A DNA stretch of 64,000 bases, from assembly GCA_037962975.1 (NCBI GenBank), contig CM075676.1, forward strand, positions 99,890,001 through 99,954,000, read 5' to 3'. Position numbers and translations under genes: made by a program. The first letter of the stretch is position 1. Each line of letters begins with the position of its first letter. Shown here piece after piece: positions 43,984 through 55,370 of this stretch. The notes under the pieces were generated by a model. The model was given only the letters and a program-made list of their open reading frames with translations, was not told the origin of the DNA and did not search any database. The stretch comes from Clitoria ternatea (lineage: Eukaryota; Streptophyta; Magnoliopsida; Fabales; Fabaceae).

Positions 43984-46900
43984 CTAGCTGTAATAGACAC
44001 GTAAGTTCTGAGTGTTCCATTTGTTGCGGATTGGAGTTCCATCAAGTTCTTCCAATCGGTATGACCCTCTTCCAGTCACTTCAGAAACTCTATAAGGACC
44101 TTCCCACGTCGATGCTAGCTTTCCTTGGTGGGCGAATTTATTCCCCACACTTGCTTTTCTCAAAACAAGATCTCCGGTGTTGAAAGCTCTGTACTGGACA
44201 CGTTTATTATACCGGAGTGCTGCTTTTGCTTTTATTGCCTGATCTCTAACGAAGGCCTTTTCCCTTAACTCCTGGAGGACGTCCAGTTCTGATGCCAAAT
44301 TGGTGTTGTTATCTTCAGTTGAAAAATACTCCACACGAGCCGATCTTGTTTGTAATTCCACTGGAATCATCGCCTCAACCCCGTACGTCAGCCGGTATGG
44401 GGATTCGTTGGTTGAAGAATGAGGCGTAGTGCGGTATGCCCATAAAACATGACATAGCTGGTCATTCCATCCTCCCTTCGCTTCTCCCAGACGCTTCTTC
44501 AACCCCTTTAGCACTTCTCGGTTGGCTACCTCTGCTTGTCCATTGGTTTGGGGGTGTTCAACAGATGAAAATATCTGGATTATCCCCAGTCCTTCAAGCA
44601 AATCCGTGAACTTTTTGTCTGTAAACTGAGTGCCGTTGTCAGTCACAATCCGCCCTGGCACCCCGAACCGAGCTATGATATTTTCATACACGAAACGTCT
44701 TGTTCGCGCAGAAGTGATATGCACTACTGGTTCTGCCTCGATCCACTTGGTGAAGTAGTCTACCCCCACGATCAAATATTTGATACCTCCTGGCGCAGTG
44801 GGGAATGGACCCAAAATATCAAGGCCCCACTGGTAGAACGGCCAAGGCACAGCAGATGAAGATAGCTCTTGGGCCGGTGTATGGTGGAGATTGGAGAATT
44901 TTTGACAAGCGTCGCACTTCCTCACAAAATCTGTGGAATCCTGCTTCACAGTGGGCCACCAATATCCAGCCCTGAGGACTTTTCTCATTAAGCTTCGGCC
45001 TCCAGCATGGTGCCCACATTGCCCCTCGTGCACTTCCTCCAGAACCGCTTGAACCTCGTCCTCTCTCAAACACAAAAGATATGGGACAGAGAATCCCCTT
45101 TTGTAGAGAACACCATCAACCATAGTAAAATATGGCAGTTCCCTCTTCACTCGTCTCCTCTCCTTCTCATCAGTGGGAAGTTGACCATCAGCCAGATAAC
45201 GAATATAGGGTATGACCCAAGAATCCTCATATGGATAGCTCACCATGATAGCATTCAGAGAAGGATACAGAGGTATGCTGGGCGATGTCAAAGTGCTTTG
45301 AACCACCGTTGTTGTGCTGCCGGGCTGCTTTGTACTTGCCAATCTAGACAAGATGTCCGCTCTGGTGTTGTCTTCTCTAGGCACGTGCTTGAACTCTAAA
45401 ACTTCAAATCTTCCCTTCAACTCATTAACACAATTCAAGTACAATTGAAGTTGCGGCTCCTTTGCCTGGTACTCCCCCTGAATCTGCGAAATCACCAGTT
45501 GGGAATCACTGCAGAGTGTAACTGCTGATGCTCCAATGTCAATCGCCGCACGGAGACCGACCAAGCATGCTTCGTATTCAGCTTGGTTGTTGGAGGTTTT
45601 GAAATTGAATCGGAGGGAAATTTCTAGGTGCACACCATCATCACTTTCTACCACCACACCTGCTCCACAACCCTTACTGTTCGACGATCCATCAACGTAA
45701 ATGGTCCAATGCGCTCGAGGGGTGGCCGGGTCCGCCCCAGTCATTTCCACAACAAAATCGGCCAACACTTGCGCCTTGATGGCTCCTCGAGGCTCATATG
45801 AAATTTCAAATTCAGACAGCTCGATAGACCATTTTATCATCCTTCCAGCGAGGTCTGGCTTGCTAAGCACTGAGTGGAGAGGCAAATCCGTTCTCACCAA
45901 TACTGGGTGCGCGTGGAAATAGGGCCTCAACCGTCGTGACGCCCACACGACTGCTAGAGCAGCTTTCTCAATCTTCTGGTACCTTCCTTCCGCCCCCTGA
46001 AACGTCTTACTAGTAAAGTACACCGGCCTCTGCCCTTCAGTGGTTTCTTTAACCAGGGCCACGCCTAGGGCTTCATCAGAGATCGCTAAATACAAAATCA
46101 AAGTCTCACCAGGGTCAGGCTTAACCAAAATTGGTGGACTCGAGAGAACGGCCTTGAGCTGCTGGAAGGCTTGTTCTTGCTCCTCTCCCCATTCAAAACT
46201 CTTGTGTTTCTTCAACGCCTTATACAAGGGGAGGGACCTGTGCGCCATCTTGGGCATGAAGCGAGCTAGAGCGGCCACTTTCCCATTCAACGATGGGACC
46301 TCCCTCAGGCTCTTAGGGCTCTGCATGTCCAGGATTGCTTGGCATTTCCCAGGGTTAGCCTCAATGCCTCGTTGGGTCAGCATCAATCCTAAGAATTTCC
46401 CAGCTGGAACGGCAAAGGTGCATTTTAAAGGATTTAACCTCATGTTGTACTGTCGAAGCCTAGTGAAAACTTGGCGCAGATCTTCAATGTGGTCTCCTCC
46501 AGCGGGCGTTTTGGCTATAATATCATCAATATAAACTTCGACCAGCCTTGTATGCATCCCTTCAAAGACTTTGTTAATCATGCGCTGATAGGTAGCGCCG
46601 GCGTTCTTCAATCCAAAAGGCATGACGGTGTAGCAGAAAACACCGCGGTCATTGATAAAGGCAGTTTTCTCCTGGTCTCCCTCCCACATCGGAATCTGGT
46701 TATACCCCGAATAAGCATCCATGAAACTGAGGTACTGGTAACCAGATGAATCATCCACCATGCGATCAATGTTGGGCAGGGGATATGGATCTTTGGGGCA
46801 GCAACGGTTAAGATCCACATAATCTGTGCACATTCTCCATTTGCCATTAGCCTTCTGCACCATGACCACATTAGAAAGCCAAGATGAGTAGCGTATCTCC

Positions 46901-47370
46901 CTTATAAAGCCTGCTTTCAACAACTCCTCTGTCTGCTCGCAAGCCGCCCTCTGCTTCTCCGGTCCCAACCTCCTCTTCTTCTGGGCCACCGGTCTTGTTT
47001 CAGGATACACTGCAAGCTTGTGGCAACAGAAATCAGGGTCCATCCCAGGTATGTCTGCTGCTGTCCATGCGAAAAGATCTTTGAACTCCTGCAAAAGGGC
47101 TAATAAGCGTTGCTCCATAACAAACTCCAGCTTATCGTTGATGTGCGTGACCTTCTCTAGGGAATCTTCTAATACAACATCCCTGGAACCACCATCTGGT
47201 GTGGGCTTAGAGGGATTGAGTGGATCAATCTTTAATTCCGCTCTGGGGTCCAGATCAATAAGACTGACAGACCCTGCTGCTGTTCCTCCGTCATTCAGCT
47301 TTCTCTTCTTGTTGAACGCTTCCAACTTAACCATGTTGAGGCTCAGGTTATAACAATATCGAGCCATCTC
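43984..47370 (-). CDS. pol: Tat-type pol: RT, RNase H, second RNase H, integrase
   Basis: An open frame of 1,127 codons from the ATG at 47365-47367. RT blocks: KWRMCTDYVDLN, CPKDPYPLPNID, YSGYNQIPM, and YIDD at 279-282. The connection RNase H (LILYLAISDEALGVAL) is followed by a second, archaeal-type RNase H with WTIYVDGSS (D559), NNQAEYEA, CSDSQ (D621) and NTRADILSR (D671), which marks the Tat lineage. Integrase: HHCC finger (GQCGHHAGG ... KCDACQK) and triad D850, D910, E946 (WGLDILG, VTDNGTQF, NGQAEVANRE). It ends GPYRVSEVTGRG ... RVYYS with no chromodomain. The open frame looks catalytically complete, but stops upstream cut it off from protease and gag. The first ATG is internal to the original polyprotein, so it is not a natural start. 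Confidence 0.93.
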   Translation of the reverse strand, partial: EMARYCYNLSLNMVKLEAFNKKRKLNDGGTAAGSVSLIDLDPRAELKIDPLNPSKPTPDGGSRDVVLEDSLEKVTHINDKLEFVMEQRLLALLQEFKDLFAWTAADIPGMDPDFCCHKLAVYPETRPVAQKKRRLGPEKQRAACEQTEELLKAGFIREIRYSSWLSNVVMVQKANGKWRMCTDYVDLNRCCPKDPYPLPNIDRMVDDSSGYQYLSFMDAYSGYNQIPMWEGDQEKTAFINDRGVFCYTVMPFGLKNAGATYQRMINKVFEGMHTRLVEVYIDDIIAKTPAGGDHIEDLRQVFTRLRQYNMRLNPLKCTFAVPAGKFLGLMLTQRGIEANPGKCQAILDMQSPKSLREVPSLNGKVAALARFMPKMAHRSLPLYKALKKHKSFEWGEEQEQAFQQLKAVLSSPPILVKPDPGETLILYLAISDEALGVALVKETTEGQRPVYFTSKTFQGAEGRYQKIEKAALAVVWASRRLRPYFHAHPVLVRTDLPLHSVLSKPDLAGRMIKWSIELSEFEISYEPRGAIKAQVLADFVVEMTGADPATPRAHWTIYVDGSSNSKGCGAGVVVESDDGVHLEISLRFNFKTSNNQAEYEACLVGLRAAIDIGASAVTLCSDSQLVISQIQGEYQAKEPQLQLYLNCVNELKGRFEVLEFKHVPREDNTRADILSRLASTKQPGSTTTVVQSTLTSPSIPLYPSLNAIMVSYPYEDSWVIPYIRYLADGQLPTDEKERRRVKRELPYFTMVDGVLYKRGFSVPYLLCLREDEVQAVLEEVHEGQCGHHAGGRSLMRKVLRAGYWWPTVKQDSTDFVRKCDACQKFSNLHHTPAQELSSSAVPWPFYQWGLDILGPFPTAPGGIKYLIVGVDYFTKWIEAEPVVHITSARTRRFVYENIIARFGVPGRIVTDNGTQFTDKKFTDLLEGLGIIQIFSSVEHPQTNGQAEVANREVLKGLKKRLGEAKGGWNDQLCHVLWAYRTTPHSSTNESPYRLTYGVEAMIPVELQTRSARVEYFSTEDNNTNLASELDVLQELREKAFVRDQAIKAKAALRYNKRVQYRAFNTGDLVLRKASVGNKFAHQGKLASTWEGPYRVSEVTGRGSYRLEELDGTPIRNKWNTQNLRVYYS

Positions 47371-47373
47371 CTA

Positions 47374-47955
47374 ATCACCACGGAGAGAGGACACACCGTT
47401 GTCCTTGTCAATGAATTTGATCAAGAGGTGAGGAGTGGATACAATTGCTTCCATCGTGTTCAGTGTTGGACGGCCTATGATACCGTTGTATGGGGATTCC
47501 ACGTCAATCACCAGAATTCTTGACTTGACCGTTCTCGCACCAGGCTCTCCTTCAAAAGAAATTAGAGTGTCAAGATACCCTTTGGTGGGTTGCTTGGCTC
47601 CATTAAACGCTGTGAGTTCTTGTGTGTAGGGTTATAAATCTACATCATTGAAACCCATTCGTTTGAAACAATTATAAAAGATAACGTCACAAGAACTTCC
47701 CTGATCGACGAGGATCCTCTTGACATCCTTGTTGGCTATGACTGCCACAATAACTACCGCATCATCACCCCCTGGAATTGTTGGGCCAAAGTCATCATCA
47801 GTAAATGACACCGTCGGGGCTGTCATACCGTCCCTGAAAGGGCGGTTATCCCTCGGTTTGCCCTGGACAGACAGAATCATCCTGTGGTGATTCTTCCGTG
47901 CTGTGATTGATGTTCCTCCTCCCGCAAATCCTCCAGCTATCATCTCAATCACTTC
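47374..47955 (-). pseudogene. Tat-type protease region with in-frame stops
   Basis: Same frame as pol. The active site ILVDQGSSCDVIFY is intact. A TAA at 47632-47634 follows it, and the second half (LVIDVESPYNGIIGRPTLN, VSTPHLLIKF) is open until a TAG at 47371-47373. Protease and pol therefore cannot be made as one chain. Confidence 0.88.
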
Positions 47956-47958
47956 TCA

Positions 47959-49409
47959 TCTGCCCTGCCTCTGTTGCTAGGGCATGTTATTTCGTTGGGC
48001 ACCTTCAGCAATCACTACTCCCTTCTGCTTCTCAGCTACAGTGAACTTCCTTGCTGGGTTACGTGTATTATCATCTTCGTTATCAGGATCTCTATTCCTT
48101 TTCTCCATCCTCTGAGGCTCGTCCACAGATTTCTCCTTAAATAAATACTGCTTCAGCTTTCCTTCCCGAAGGAGAGTTTCCACCGTATTCTTTAACGCCT
48201 TGCACTCATCAGTGTTGTGTCCTGTCTGCTCATGGAAAGTGCAATACTTACGTGGGTTACCACTCCTCTTGACTGGGGCTGGTTTTCTTATCCCAAAGAC
48301 GTTCAAAGTTGGCCAACCAACCTCCCTCATGATTTGTGAATGCCTGGTGTTCAACGGAGCATAGTTATCGAACGATGATACACGCCGATCTCGTGGATGC
48401 TGACGAGCGTTCACAAAGTCCTCTCTAAAGGCGTGCTTCTCAGGCCTCACTCTCTCCTTTTCTCTCCCTGGCTGCTGAGTAGGCGCTGAAGGCTTCATTC
48501 TTGTTGCGGTGGCCTCTAGATGCATCTCTATGCCCACGTACTTGGAAGCTTTCCTTCGAAACTCCTCAAAGGTTGTAGGGGGCTCTTTGCCAAAGATAGG
48601 GCAAAGGCTGAACCAGGCTGAAGAGCTTCCACTACAATATGGAGTTGTATGGCCTCCGTGAGGTTAGGGACCAAAGCAGCCTCCTTATAAAACCTTTTCA
48701 AGAACTCCTTAAGAGTTTCAGTTTCTCCCTGCCTTATCTGGGCCAGGGTATGAGAAGTTCTTGGGATATCCCTAGAGATGACAAAATGGCTTTTGAATGC
48801 AGCAGTCATTTCCTCCCAAGAGTCTATAGATCCTGAGGGTAAGCTTTTAAACCAGCTAAGAGCCTCCTCCGTCAACGTTCTTGGGAACATTCTGCACATA
48901 ACATCTTCGTCTGCTCCCAAATACATAGCTTCATAAACATAAGCATCCAAATGCTTAGTGGGGTCGGTCTCTCCATTATACTTCCCGATCGATAGTGGCT
49001 GAGTTGTTTGCAAATGTTTTGGGATGATAATGCTCATCAGCCTTCTTGAGAAAGGGACACTGAGCTTGTACGTCCCGGAAGTCATCACCGCCTGCTCCCT
49101 TCTCCTGGTACTGACTCTATCGCTAGAGTCTTGCGTCTGCTCTCTCTCTTCATATGTGGGGATCTTCGAATACTGGAGGGTTGTAGATTTATCCCTCACT
49201 GATACATGATGAGCATCCTCTACATGGGATGCTGCCCTGTCCCCAGCTCCTCCTCTCTCCCGCTTCAACTCCATTAGCTCCTCCCTGAGTTGCCTGATAA
49301 CCTCATCGCGAGGGTCAGGCGTTTGCACTTGCACCATCCTCCGGGTTTGAGTTACAGGGGACTCGAAGACGAGTCTCCTTCCAGACTGTTGATGGGTCAC
49401 ATCCTCCAT
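47959..49409 (-). pseudogene. gag: Tat-type gag with a frameshift and stops
   Basis: The first part (48528-49409, ATG at 49407-49409) has the gag core: SIGKYNGETDPTKHLDAY, TEEALSWFKSLP, HTLAQIRQGETETLKEFL. Near 48590 the frame shifts, apparently by loss of one base, into a second stretch with EEFRRKASKYVG and a knuckle-like YCTFHEQTGHNTDECKALK. That stretch ends at TAG 47977-47979, and TGA at 47956-47958 follows before protease. Apart from the shift, gag, protease and pol share one frame. Confidence 0.88.
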
Positions 49410-49487
49410 GTGACCATCAACGAAATCTCTCCCATCACCTTCTATCGTGACAACCAAACTTCTGCGAAAATGGGAATAACTCTAACG

Positions 49488-49507
49488 AGTCCCACTGGGC
49501 GTGCCAA
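49488..49507 (-). other. Primer-binding site of the Tat-type element
   Basis: Minus strand TTGGCACGCCCAGTGGGAC right after the 5' LTR end CCAGTTCA. The tRNA was not identified. Confidence 0.7.
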
Positions 49508-50311
49508 TGAACTGGTCTGGACCGGGGTCTAGGATCCGGTGTGGGACCAGCCACAAGAGTATAAATGTTTTTTAGGGTTTGCACAACGGAACAGTGTATA
49601 TCCGATGTATTAATCCGGTCTCTTAGTGGGAAAGGCCGGTCTTGTTGTCCTGGAGATCCTTCACACCAACGTTTCACGTTGTAGGGGGGCGAAAGGTGGT
49701 GCCACCTGCGAAGATTCTCCGACGCTCAAGTTAGAAGAGTGTAAGAACTCAGTGAATGCTCAAGCGAAGTAACAGTAAAGTGTGAGATAGAACAACGATA
49801 CCATGCATGTGTATTGAAATATGCTACTTATAGTTGTACGTGAGAAAATGAGACGTTGGATACAGGTGGGTCCCTTAGCTCTGATAGCGTGTATATTATG
49901 TCAATCAGGGTGGCTCAACTCTCAGAATGTGTCAGGGGGGTAGGTCAATTATGAGAGTACGATCCTCTAGGAAGAGGGGAGGATAATCACCTTTTCTGCA
50001 TAATCTGCTGACACATCCACTTGCTTTCTGAGGCCATTGACGTGACATATTTTGCTACATACAGTGTCTTCGCTGATAAGTTATTAGGGGCTCTTATCTT
50101 GCTGTGACTGAAAAGCCAACAGTTATATAAAGGTCCTGTGAAAATGAACAAAGAACCGTTATAGAGAAAATAAGTGGTGCAGTCGTGAGATGAGGACGGA
50201 CGGCTAGACATCGGATATCCGGTGTGGTAACGTTGAACCAGGACACCGGCTTTCCTTATATGAGGTCACTCTGACGTCGCAAGAATGGGGGCCGGTATCC
50301 AGACCGGATCA
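49508..50311 (-). repeat. 5' LTR of the Tat-type element
   Basis: 804 bp. One G longer than the 3' copy and with a handful of substitutions. Followed by target duplication AAAAC (50312-50316). Confidence 0.95.
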
Positions 50312-50463
50312 AAAACTAATAATAATAATAACAATATTAAGTTTGATAAATAATAATAATAATAATAGAATAAGAATAATAATTATAACTTACCAATAAC
50401 TTAAAAAGTAGTAAAGATTAGTTTCCAATTGAAAATTCAAGCGAAAAACACTAAAAAAGAGTT

Positions 50464-51325
50464 TTCCGAGTGGAACAGGGGTAAATCCGAGTGAAATAAG
50501 TATGATTCCGAGTGGAATCATACAAAGAAGGGTTCTCCAAGAGATCTGGCTAAAAATCCGAGTGAAATGACACTGGAAAGCTGTTTTCCGACTGAAATAA
50601 GTTTGGGTCCGAGTGAAAATGGACTGGAATGCTATTTTCCGACTGGAACAGCTTGAATCCGAGTGAAAATGAGTTTTCTACATGAGATAGCTATGAATCC
50701 GAGTGAAATAAAGCTGAACAGAGTTTTCTAAATGAAATTAATACGTTTTCCAAGTGAAACAGAAGCTGAAAATGGTTTTCTTAATTAATTATCTTGAATT
50801 CTGAGTGAAATAAATTTCTGAGTGAATTAAAACATGAATCCGTGTGAAGTCAGTAGGAAAATGGTTCCCTGAGTAGCATTGTTTGCAAATCCGAGTGAAA
50901 ATGAGACTCTAAATAAAGTAAAATATGATTCCGAGTGGTATTCAGTCAAAAAGGAGTTTTCTGTGTGAAACCAATATATATTTCGAGTGAAATAAATTTA
51001 AGAAAAAGATTTCCGAGTGGAATAAAAATGAAAAAGGTTCCTGAGTAAAAATAAGATAAGTTTTCTGAGTGAAGTATGAGTTTACCGAGTGAAATTAGTT
51101 GAAAAGAGTTCTGTCTGAATGCGAATAAAATAAATCCGAGTAAGATAATCCTGATTTCAAATGAAATCAGATTGGGAAGAGTCTTCTGTGTGAAGTAACG
51201 TTATAATTCGAGTTAACTAAACTGAAAGGAGTTCTCTTAGTGAAAATAACTATTTGCTGAGTAAAATAAAGTGTTTTCTGAGTGAAATAAGGCTGGGAAA
51301 CTACTGTCTGAGAGAAATAGAGTGT
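50464..51325 (+). repeat. CCGAGTGAAA word array, forward orientation (T1)
   Basis: About 13 exact CCGAGT words plus many variants (CTGAGTGAAA, CCGACTGAAA, TCGAGTGAAA), mostly as TTCCGAGTGAAAT, spaced irregularly 20-70 bp. No long unit repeats, only the short word. Confidence 0.9.
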
Positions 51326-51486
51326 TTTCCGAGTGAAAAATGTTATTTTCGAATGAAACTGAGTTGGTAATATAAAAATCCGATTGAAATGATATGAAAC
51401 CGATCGGATTGGCATAAAACAGAACCTGTTATCATTAAACCCATCTTGTATTCATAATCCTTCACTGATTATTTACACTCAGTAAC

Positions 51487-51524
<38 letters not shown>

Positions 51525-51655
51525 GCATATACAAATAACAATTTAAAGCATTTAATTCATACAACTCTAAATTTGTCCTGGAAAGGTGAGGAACAAGTTC
51601 CTTAACCCTTTCCTTCACTCGGTTTTCCCACAGGGCACCCAAGAAATATACCCCC

Positions 51656-51830
51656 TTACCTTTATGGAGCTACTGGAAGAGAAGAAAAGGCTCCCTTTCA
51701 CTGTCCTGCACGAATTCCGAGTGAAACAGAAGAGAAAAGAGAGAGACAGAAGCTTGCTGGAAAGGAAAATGATGAAGGGATGTTTGTGTCGTGTGTGTGG
51801 GTTCTGAGAATCCTTGAGTTGGTTTAAATA
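51656..51830 (-). promoter_or_regulatory. Candidate LTR promoter and leader exon of T1
   Basis: On the minus strand a TATA-like TATTTAAACC (51823-51830) is followed about 165 bp later by a strong splice-donor-like AAAGGTAAGGGGGTATAT (GT at 51658-51659). The same layout exists in T2 (donor GT at 55834-55835, TATA-like run at 55998-56007). Conservation of AAGGTAAGGGGGTATAT between two diverged LTRs suggests a spliced leader. Inference only. Confidence 0.45.
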
Positions 51831-52039
51831 GGAAGAGAGTGAGTGGAATGGGGGACAACTTTTCTGAGTGGCTGTTAGTGGAGTGATAATGGAGGGTCAG
51901 TGGGAATTAATTAAGAGGATAGGCTGAGTCAGTGCCCATTTCTAGTTGTCCACTATCTATAATGCGCATTATTGAATTAAATAATCATTAAAAGACAAAA
52001 TTGGAGTCAATACGCACTACTGACAGTGAATACCGAGTG

Positions 52040-52820
52040 AAAATTCCACTCGGTTAACCACTATACCGACTGGAATTCTGACTTCCGAGTCAACAAATGC
52101 AAGGCTCGCTTGAGCGTGGCTTGCTCGCTCGGAATTCTTTTAAAAACTGACTCATGTACTCAGTTTCTCACTCGGTAATACCTCTCCAGACCGAGTCCTC
52201 TCTTTCTCAGAATCTTCACTCGGAAATCCAAGTCTTCATTCACTTGATTCACTCGGTTTAGGCTAACTTCTTCAATTATATTTCAAATTAAGGTTTATTT
52301 TAACCATTACCTCTCGGAACAGGACCTACACGTACGAGTCTCACTCGGTTTTGGTCCAGTAGGGTATATCTCACTCGGAATTGGCTCCCTCTACCATTTT
52401 CCACTCGGTTTCCTAAGCAAATACATATGAAACCGTTCAGAATCCTTCCCAATTGATTCCATATCACACTCCAGTCGGTAGGAAGCATCAAATCAACATA
52501 AACATGAGTATTTAAGCATTCTTTCACTCGGAATGCCTCAATCAGAGTAATTTCCTTCAAAAAAGGGAGTATTTGACTCGGAACCGAGCATTTCTAGGGT
52601 GTTTTGACTCAGATTTTTACTCAGAAGTGGTTCTTTTGAACACACTTCACTCAGAATTACCTCTCAGGTCAGGACTCCACTCGGTGATAGCCTTCTCAGT
52701 CATGTTTTACTCAGAAAACATGATACTGACTCGGAATTCTCTCCTTCACTCGGAATTTCTAATCATTCACTCGGAATTCTTCTCTGTCACTCGGAACAGA
52801 GCCCTTTTCACTCGGTTTTT
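52040..52820 (-). repeat. CCGAGTGAAA word array, inverted orientation (T1)
   Basis: About 15 exact ACTCGG words on the plus strand, mostly TTCACTCGGAAT or CACTCGGTTT, i.e. the reverse complement of the word in 50464-51325. Confidence 0.9.
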
Positions 52821-52989
52821 GCATAATTTCACTAATGGTCCATATAAATTCTATTATTATGTACAAAAATGACATTTTTGAGATACTATAGACCATTAAC
52901 AGGGTATATATTGACTTATTCTTGCTTACAAACCCTTCATAATTAAAATTTACAAGGGTAAAACTGCTTCTATAAAGAGGGATGTTACA

Positions 52990-53020
52990 TTCTCCTCCCC
53001 TTTCAAGAATTTCGTCCCGA
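52990..53020 (-). other. Polypurine tract of T1
   Basis: Minus strand GAAAGGGGAGGAGAA directly before TGTAACATCCC, preceded by TTTCGGGACGAAATTCTT, the conserved end of Tekay/Del elements. Confidence 0.85.
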
Positions 53021-53023
53021 AAT

Positions 53024-53322
53024 TCAAAGTTGGAATAATTGAGGGTACAATTCTCTCATTTTCTCCTCAATTTCCCAAGTAGCATCCCCATCATCTGTCT
53101 GACTCCAAACTACCTTCACCAAAGGGATTTCCTTGCCTCTTAGTTGTTTGAGACGTCGGTCAGCAATCTTTACTGGCGATGCTTCAAAGGTAAGGTTTTC
53201 TTTCAGAACAAATTGATCGGGACTTAGAACATGATCAGGGCTTGGTACATATTTACGGAGTTGAGAGACATGAAAGACATTGTGAAGGTTTGTCAGCTCG
53301 GGTGGCAGAGCAATACGGTACG
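53024..53322 (-). pseudogene. T1 integrase C-terminus with chromodomain (truncated by T2)
   Basis: The minus strand reads about 99 open codons to TGA at 53024-53026: LPPELTNLHNVFHVSQLRKY, the usual end of chromovirus integrase, then the chromodomain with VKVVWSQTDDGDATWEIEEK and REL YPQLFQL. The chromodomain directs integration to particular chromatin in this lineage. Its N-terminal side is cut by the T2 LTR at 53323. The surviving part has no stop or frameshift. Confidence 0.92.
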
Positions 53323-54611
53323 TGTAACACCCTCGGTTAGATAAGACAAATCCTTTTGTAGGTTCATCCTATTTAACTGAGTGTGTTAACAGTTTTCAGA
53401 AAAAGTGAATATATATTTTTTTAAAAAAAAAATAAGTACGTGGCAGATCAGTGGAAGCAATAATGTATATATCACATAGTCATTCACAAACTGTAAGTAA
53501 TTGTACTCTTAACAAAATGGGCACGCAGGCACCCTTAGATATTATACAGTCATCCGTTGTTTGATTATTAATCATAAATATTCTATCCTTAATGATTATT
53601 CTCAATGGGTTCAGCACATTGCTGATCTTCACATTCGGGTTCTTGAGTTTCTAATTCCTCTGAAAAATGGTCAACAGTAAGGGTGAGTATAACCCAAAAC
53701 CCTGTAGGTTACCCGGTGCGGACATAATCCAGCTAACAAGTAATAACATGTAATCATACAATTCACATTTCAAAGATTATAACAATCAAATATGTCATCA
53801 AGGAATGCATGAGTTTGTTCCATTATGATATTTCTTGATTACGTTTCATGATGCATGTGGGCCCAAGAAATTATTTCTTCTTCTCTGGAATATCACCATT
53901 CCAATTCTCTAGAGCGATCAGGGTCCGCCCAAGCTCTGGTACAAATGAACTCATTGGTTCTCATCATTGATTTTTATATATATTTTTGAGACTTGGATCC
54001 CTACGATCATAGTTACACTCCGTCATTTAGTCAAAGTACACTAAAATTATTCGTCTCACCCGGCTATCAGGGCGCGACTCTGATGCCATTGGGTTGCCGT
54101 TCCGGTTGTACTCCCAAGATTCTTCATGGAGATCGAACGTGAGTGTTCTCCACTGTACCAAGTGTATGCTCTAGAGGTTTTTCTTCTTCAAAAATATTTT
54201 CATGATGCGAAATGTATTCTCTTTCATCTTTTGAGTCATGGGTATTTATGTGATTCCAGCCTCATCATATTTGTTCACAAGCTTTTGATTTAATGGATCA
54301 AACGTTGCAGGTTATTTTGATAAAATACATCGTTTATAACTTAGTTGAAATTATACTTGTATAAATAATAAAATATAATTCATATTTATTTACTCATAGT
54401 TAACAAAATAAGATATTTATAGCAATAATACTAATTATAATAATAAGAATAACATTAATAAAAATAATAATGTAAATAATAATAATAATATTAAGAATAA
54501 TAATAGGTAAAAGACCAATAATGATATTTATAACATTTTAATAACTCAGTAAGGAGTATAGAAGGGATTCTGATTGAAAAATCCAAGTATGAAACGTTAA
54601 GACTGCTTTTC

Positions 54612-55370
54612 CGAGGAGAAGGAGTTAAATACCGAGTGACAAATAGGTTTTTCCGAGTGAAATCAATTAAATACCGAGTGAAATATAATTAACCGAGTAA
54701 AAGGAGTCTGTTTCCGAGTAAAAATGAATTTTCCGAGTAGAAATAGATTGATACCGAGTAGAAATGAGTTTTCCGATTAAAACATAAGTTATGTCCAAGT
54801 GGAATTGTTGATAACCAGACTTTCTGAGTAAAACTTGGATAAATACCGAGTGCAAATGTTAAGATTCTGAGTAATAATAAGCATGATTTCCAATAAAATC
54901 AAACTGAGAGGATTTTCCTAATAAAACAAATCTGAATCCGAGTGAAATCAATTTGAAAGAATTTTCTCAGTGAAGTTAAAACGTTTTTCTGAATAAATCA
55001 TAATGAAGAAAGAGCTCTCTGAGTGAAATAATTATTTTCTGAGTAATTTCTGATTTTAAAAGAGATTTTATGTGTGAAAAGATTATAAATCCGGGTAGAA
55101 TCATACTGATGAAGTTTTCTGAGTTAAATAAGATGTTTTCCGAGTAAAAATCAAACTGGGTAAGTTTTCTTGAGTGAAATAACTGATTTTCCGAGTGAAT
55201 TAAAAATGAAATAAGTTGAGTGAATAACTGTTTTCTGAGTGAAATAAGTTTTATTCTAGTTCAAATATATATATATATAGCTTCAAATGAAATCAATTAA
55301 AAAGAGCTTTCTAAGTGACATACTGAATTCTGAGTGAAATCAACTTGAAAAGATGTTTTCCGAGTGAAAT
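54612..55370 (+). repeat. CCGAGTGAAA word array, forward orientation (T2 3' LTR)
   Basis: A dozen or so exact CCGAGT words (TACCGAGTGAAAT, TTCCGAGTAGAAAT, TTTTCCGAGTGAATT) with variants in between. The copy in the 5' LTR lies at about 61425-62180. Confidence 0.9.

Larger units (their letters stand above)
38498..50311 (-). mobile_element. Ty3/gypsy Tat-type retrotransposon with an antisense gene
   Basis: 11.8-kb element in minus orientation with LTRs 38498-39300 (803 bp, 3') and 49508-50311 (804 bp, 5'), TG...CA ends, and target duplication AAAAC at 38493-38497 and 50312-50316. About nine LTR differences were noticed by eye (about 1%). The primer-binding site begins TTGGCACGCCCAGTGGGAC. gag, protease, and RT/RNase H/second RNase H/integrase lie on the minus strand; an unrelated gene lies on the plus strand between pol and the 3' LTR. 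The second, archaeal-type RNase H and the extra antisense ORF both point to the Tat lineage. gag-pol carries one frameshift and four in-frame stops, so the copy is not autonomous. Confidence 0.95.
27435..52989 (-). mobile_element. T1: Tekay-type chromovirus LTR, split by two nested insertions
   Basis: Three segments (27435-28218, 38064-38497, 50312-52989) join into one LTR of about 3.88 kb once the SIRE and Tat insertions and their target duplications are removed; order and text match the uninterrupted T2 LTR at 53323-58235. Minus strand: it starts TGTAACATCCC (52989) and ends GGGTGTTACA (27435). It is followed on the right by T1's own polypurine tract and chromodomain, so this is the 3' LTR. 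T1's remaining interior and 5' LTR would lie beyond the T2 insertion, outside the window. T1 lacks the GGGCGGTG-rich block present in T2 and is clearly diverged from it. Confidence 0.9.
50312..52989 (-). repeat. T1 LTR, right segment
   Basis: Continues the T1 LTR after the Tat insertion and ends at GGGATGTTACA. It contains the oppositely oriented CCGAGTGAAA arrays, a (TA)n tract at 51489-51521, and the promoter/splice-donor region near 51656-51830. Confidence 0.92.
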
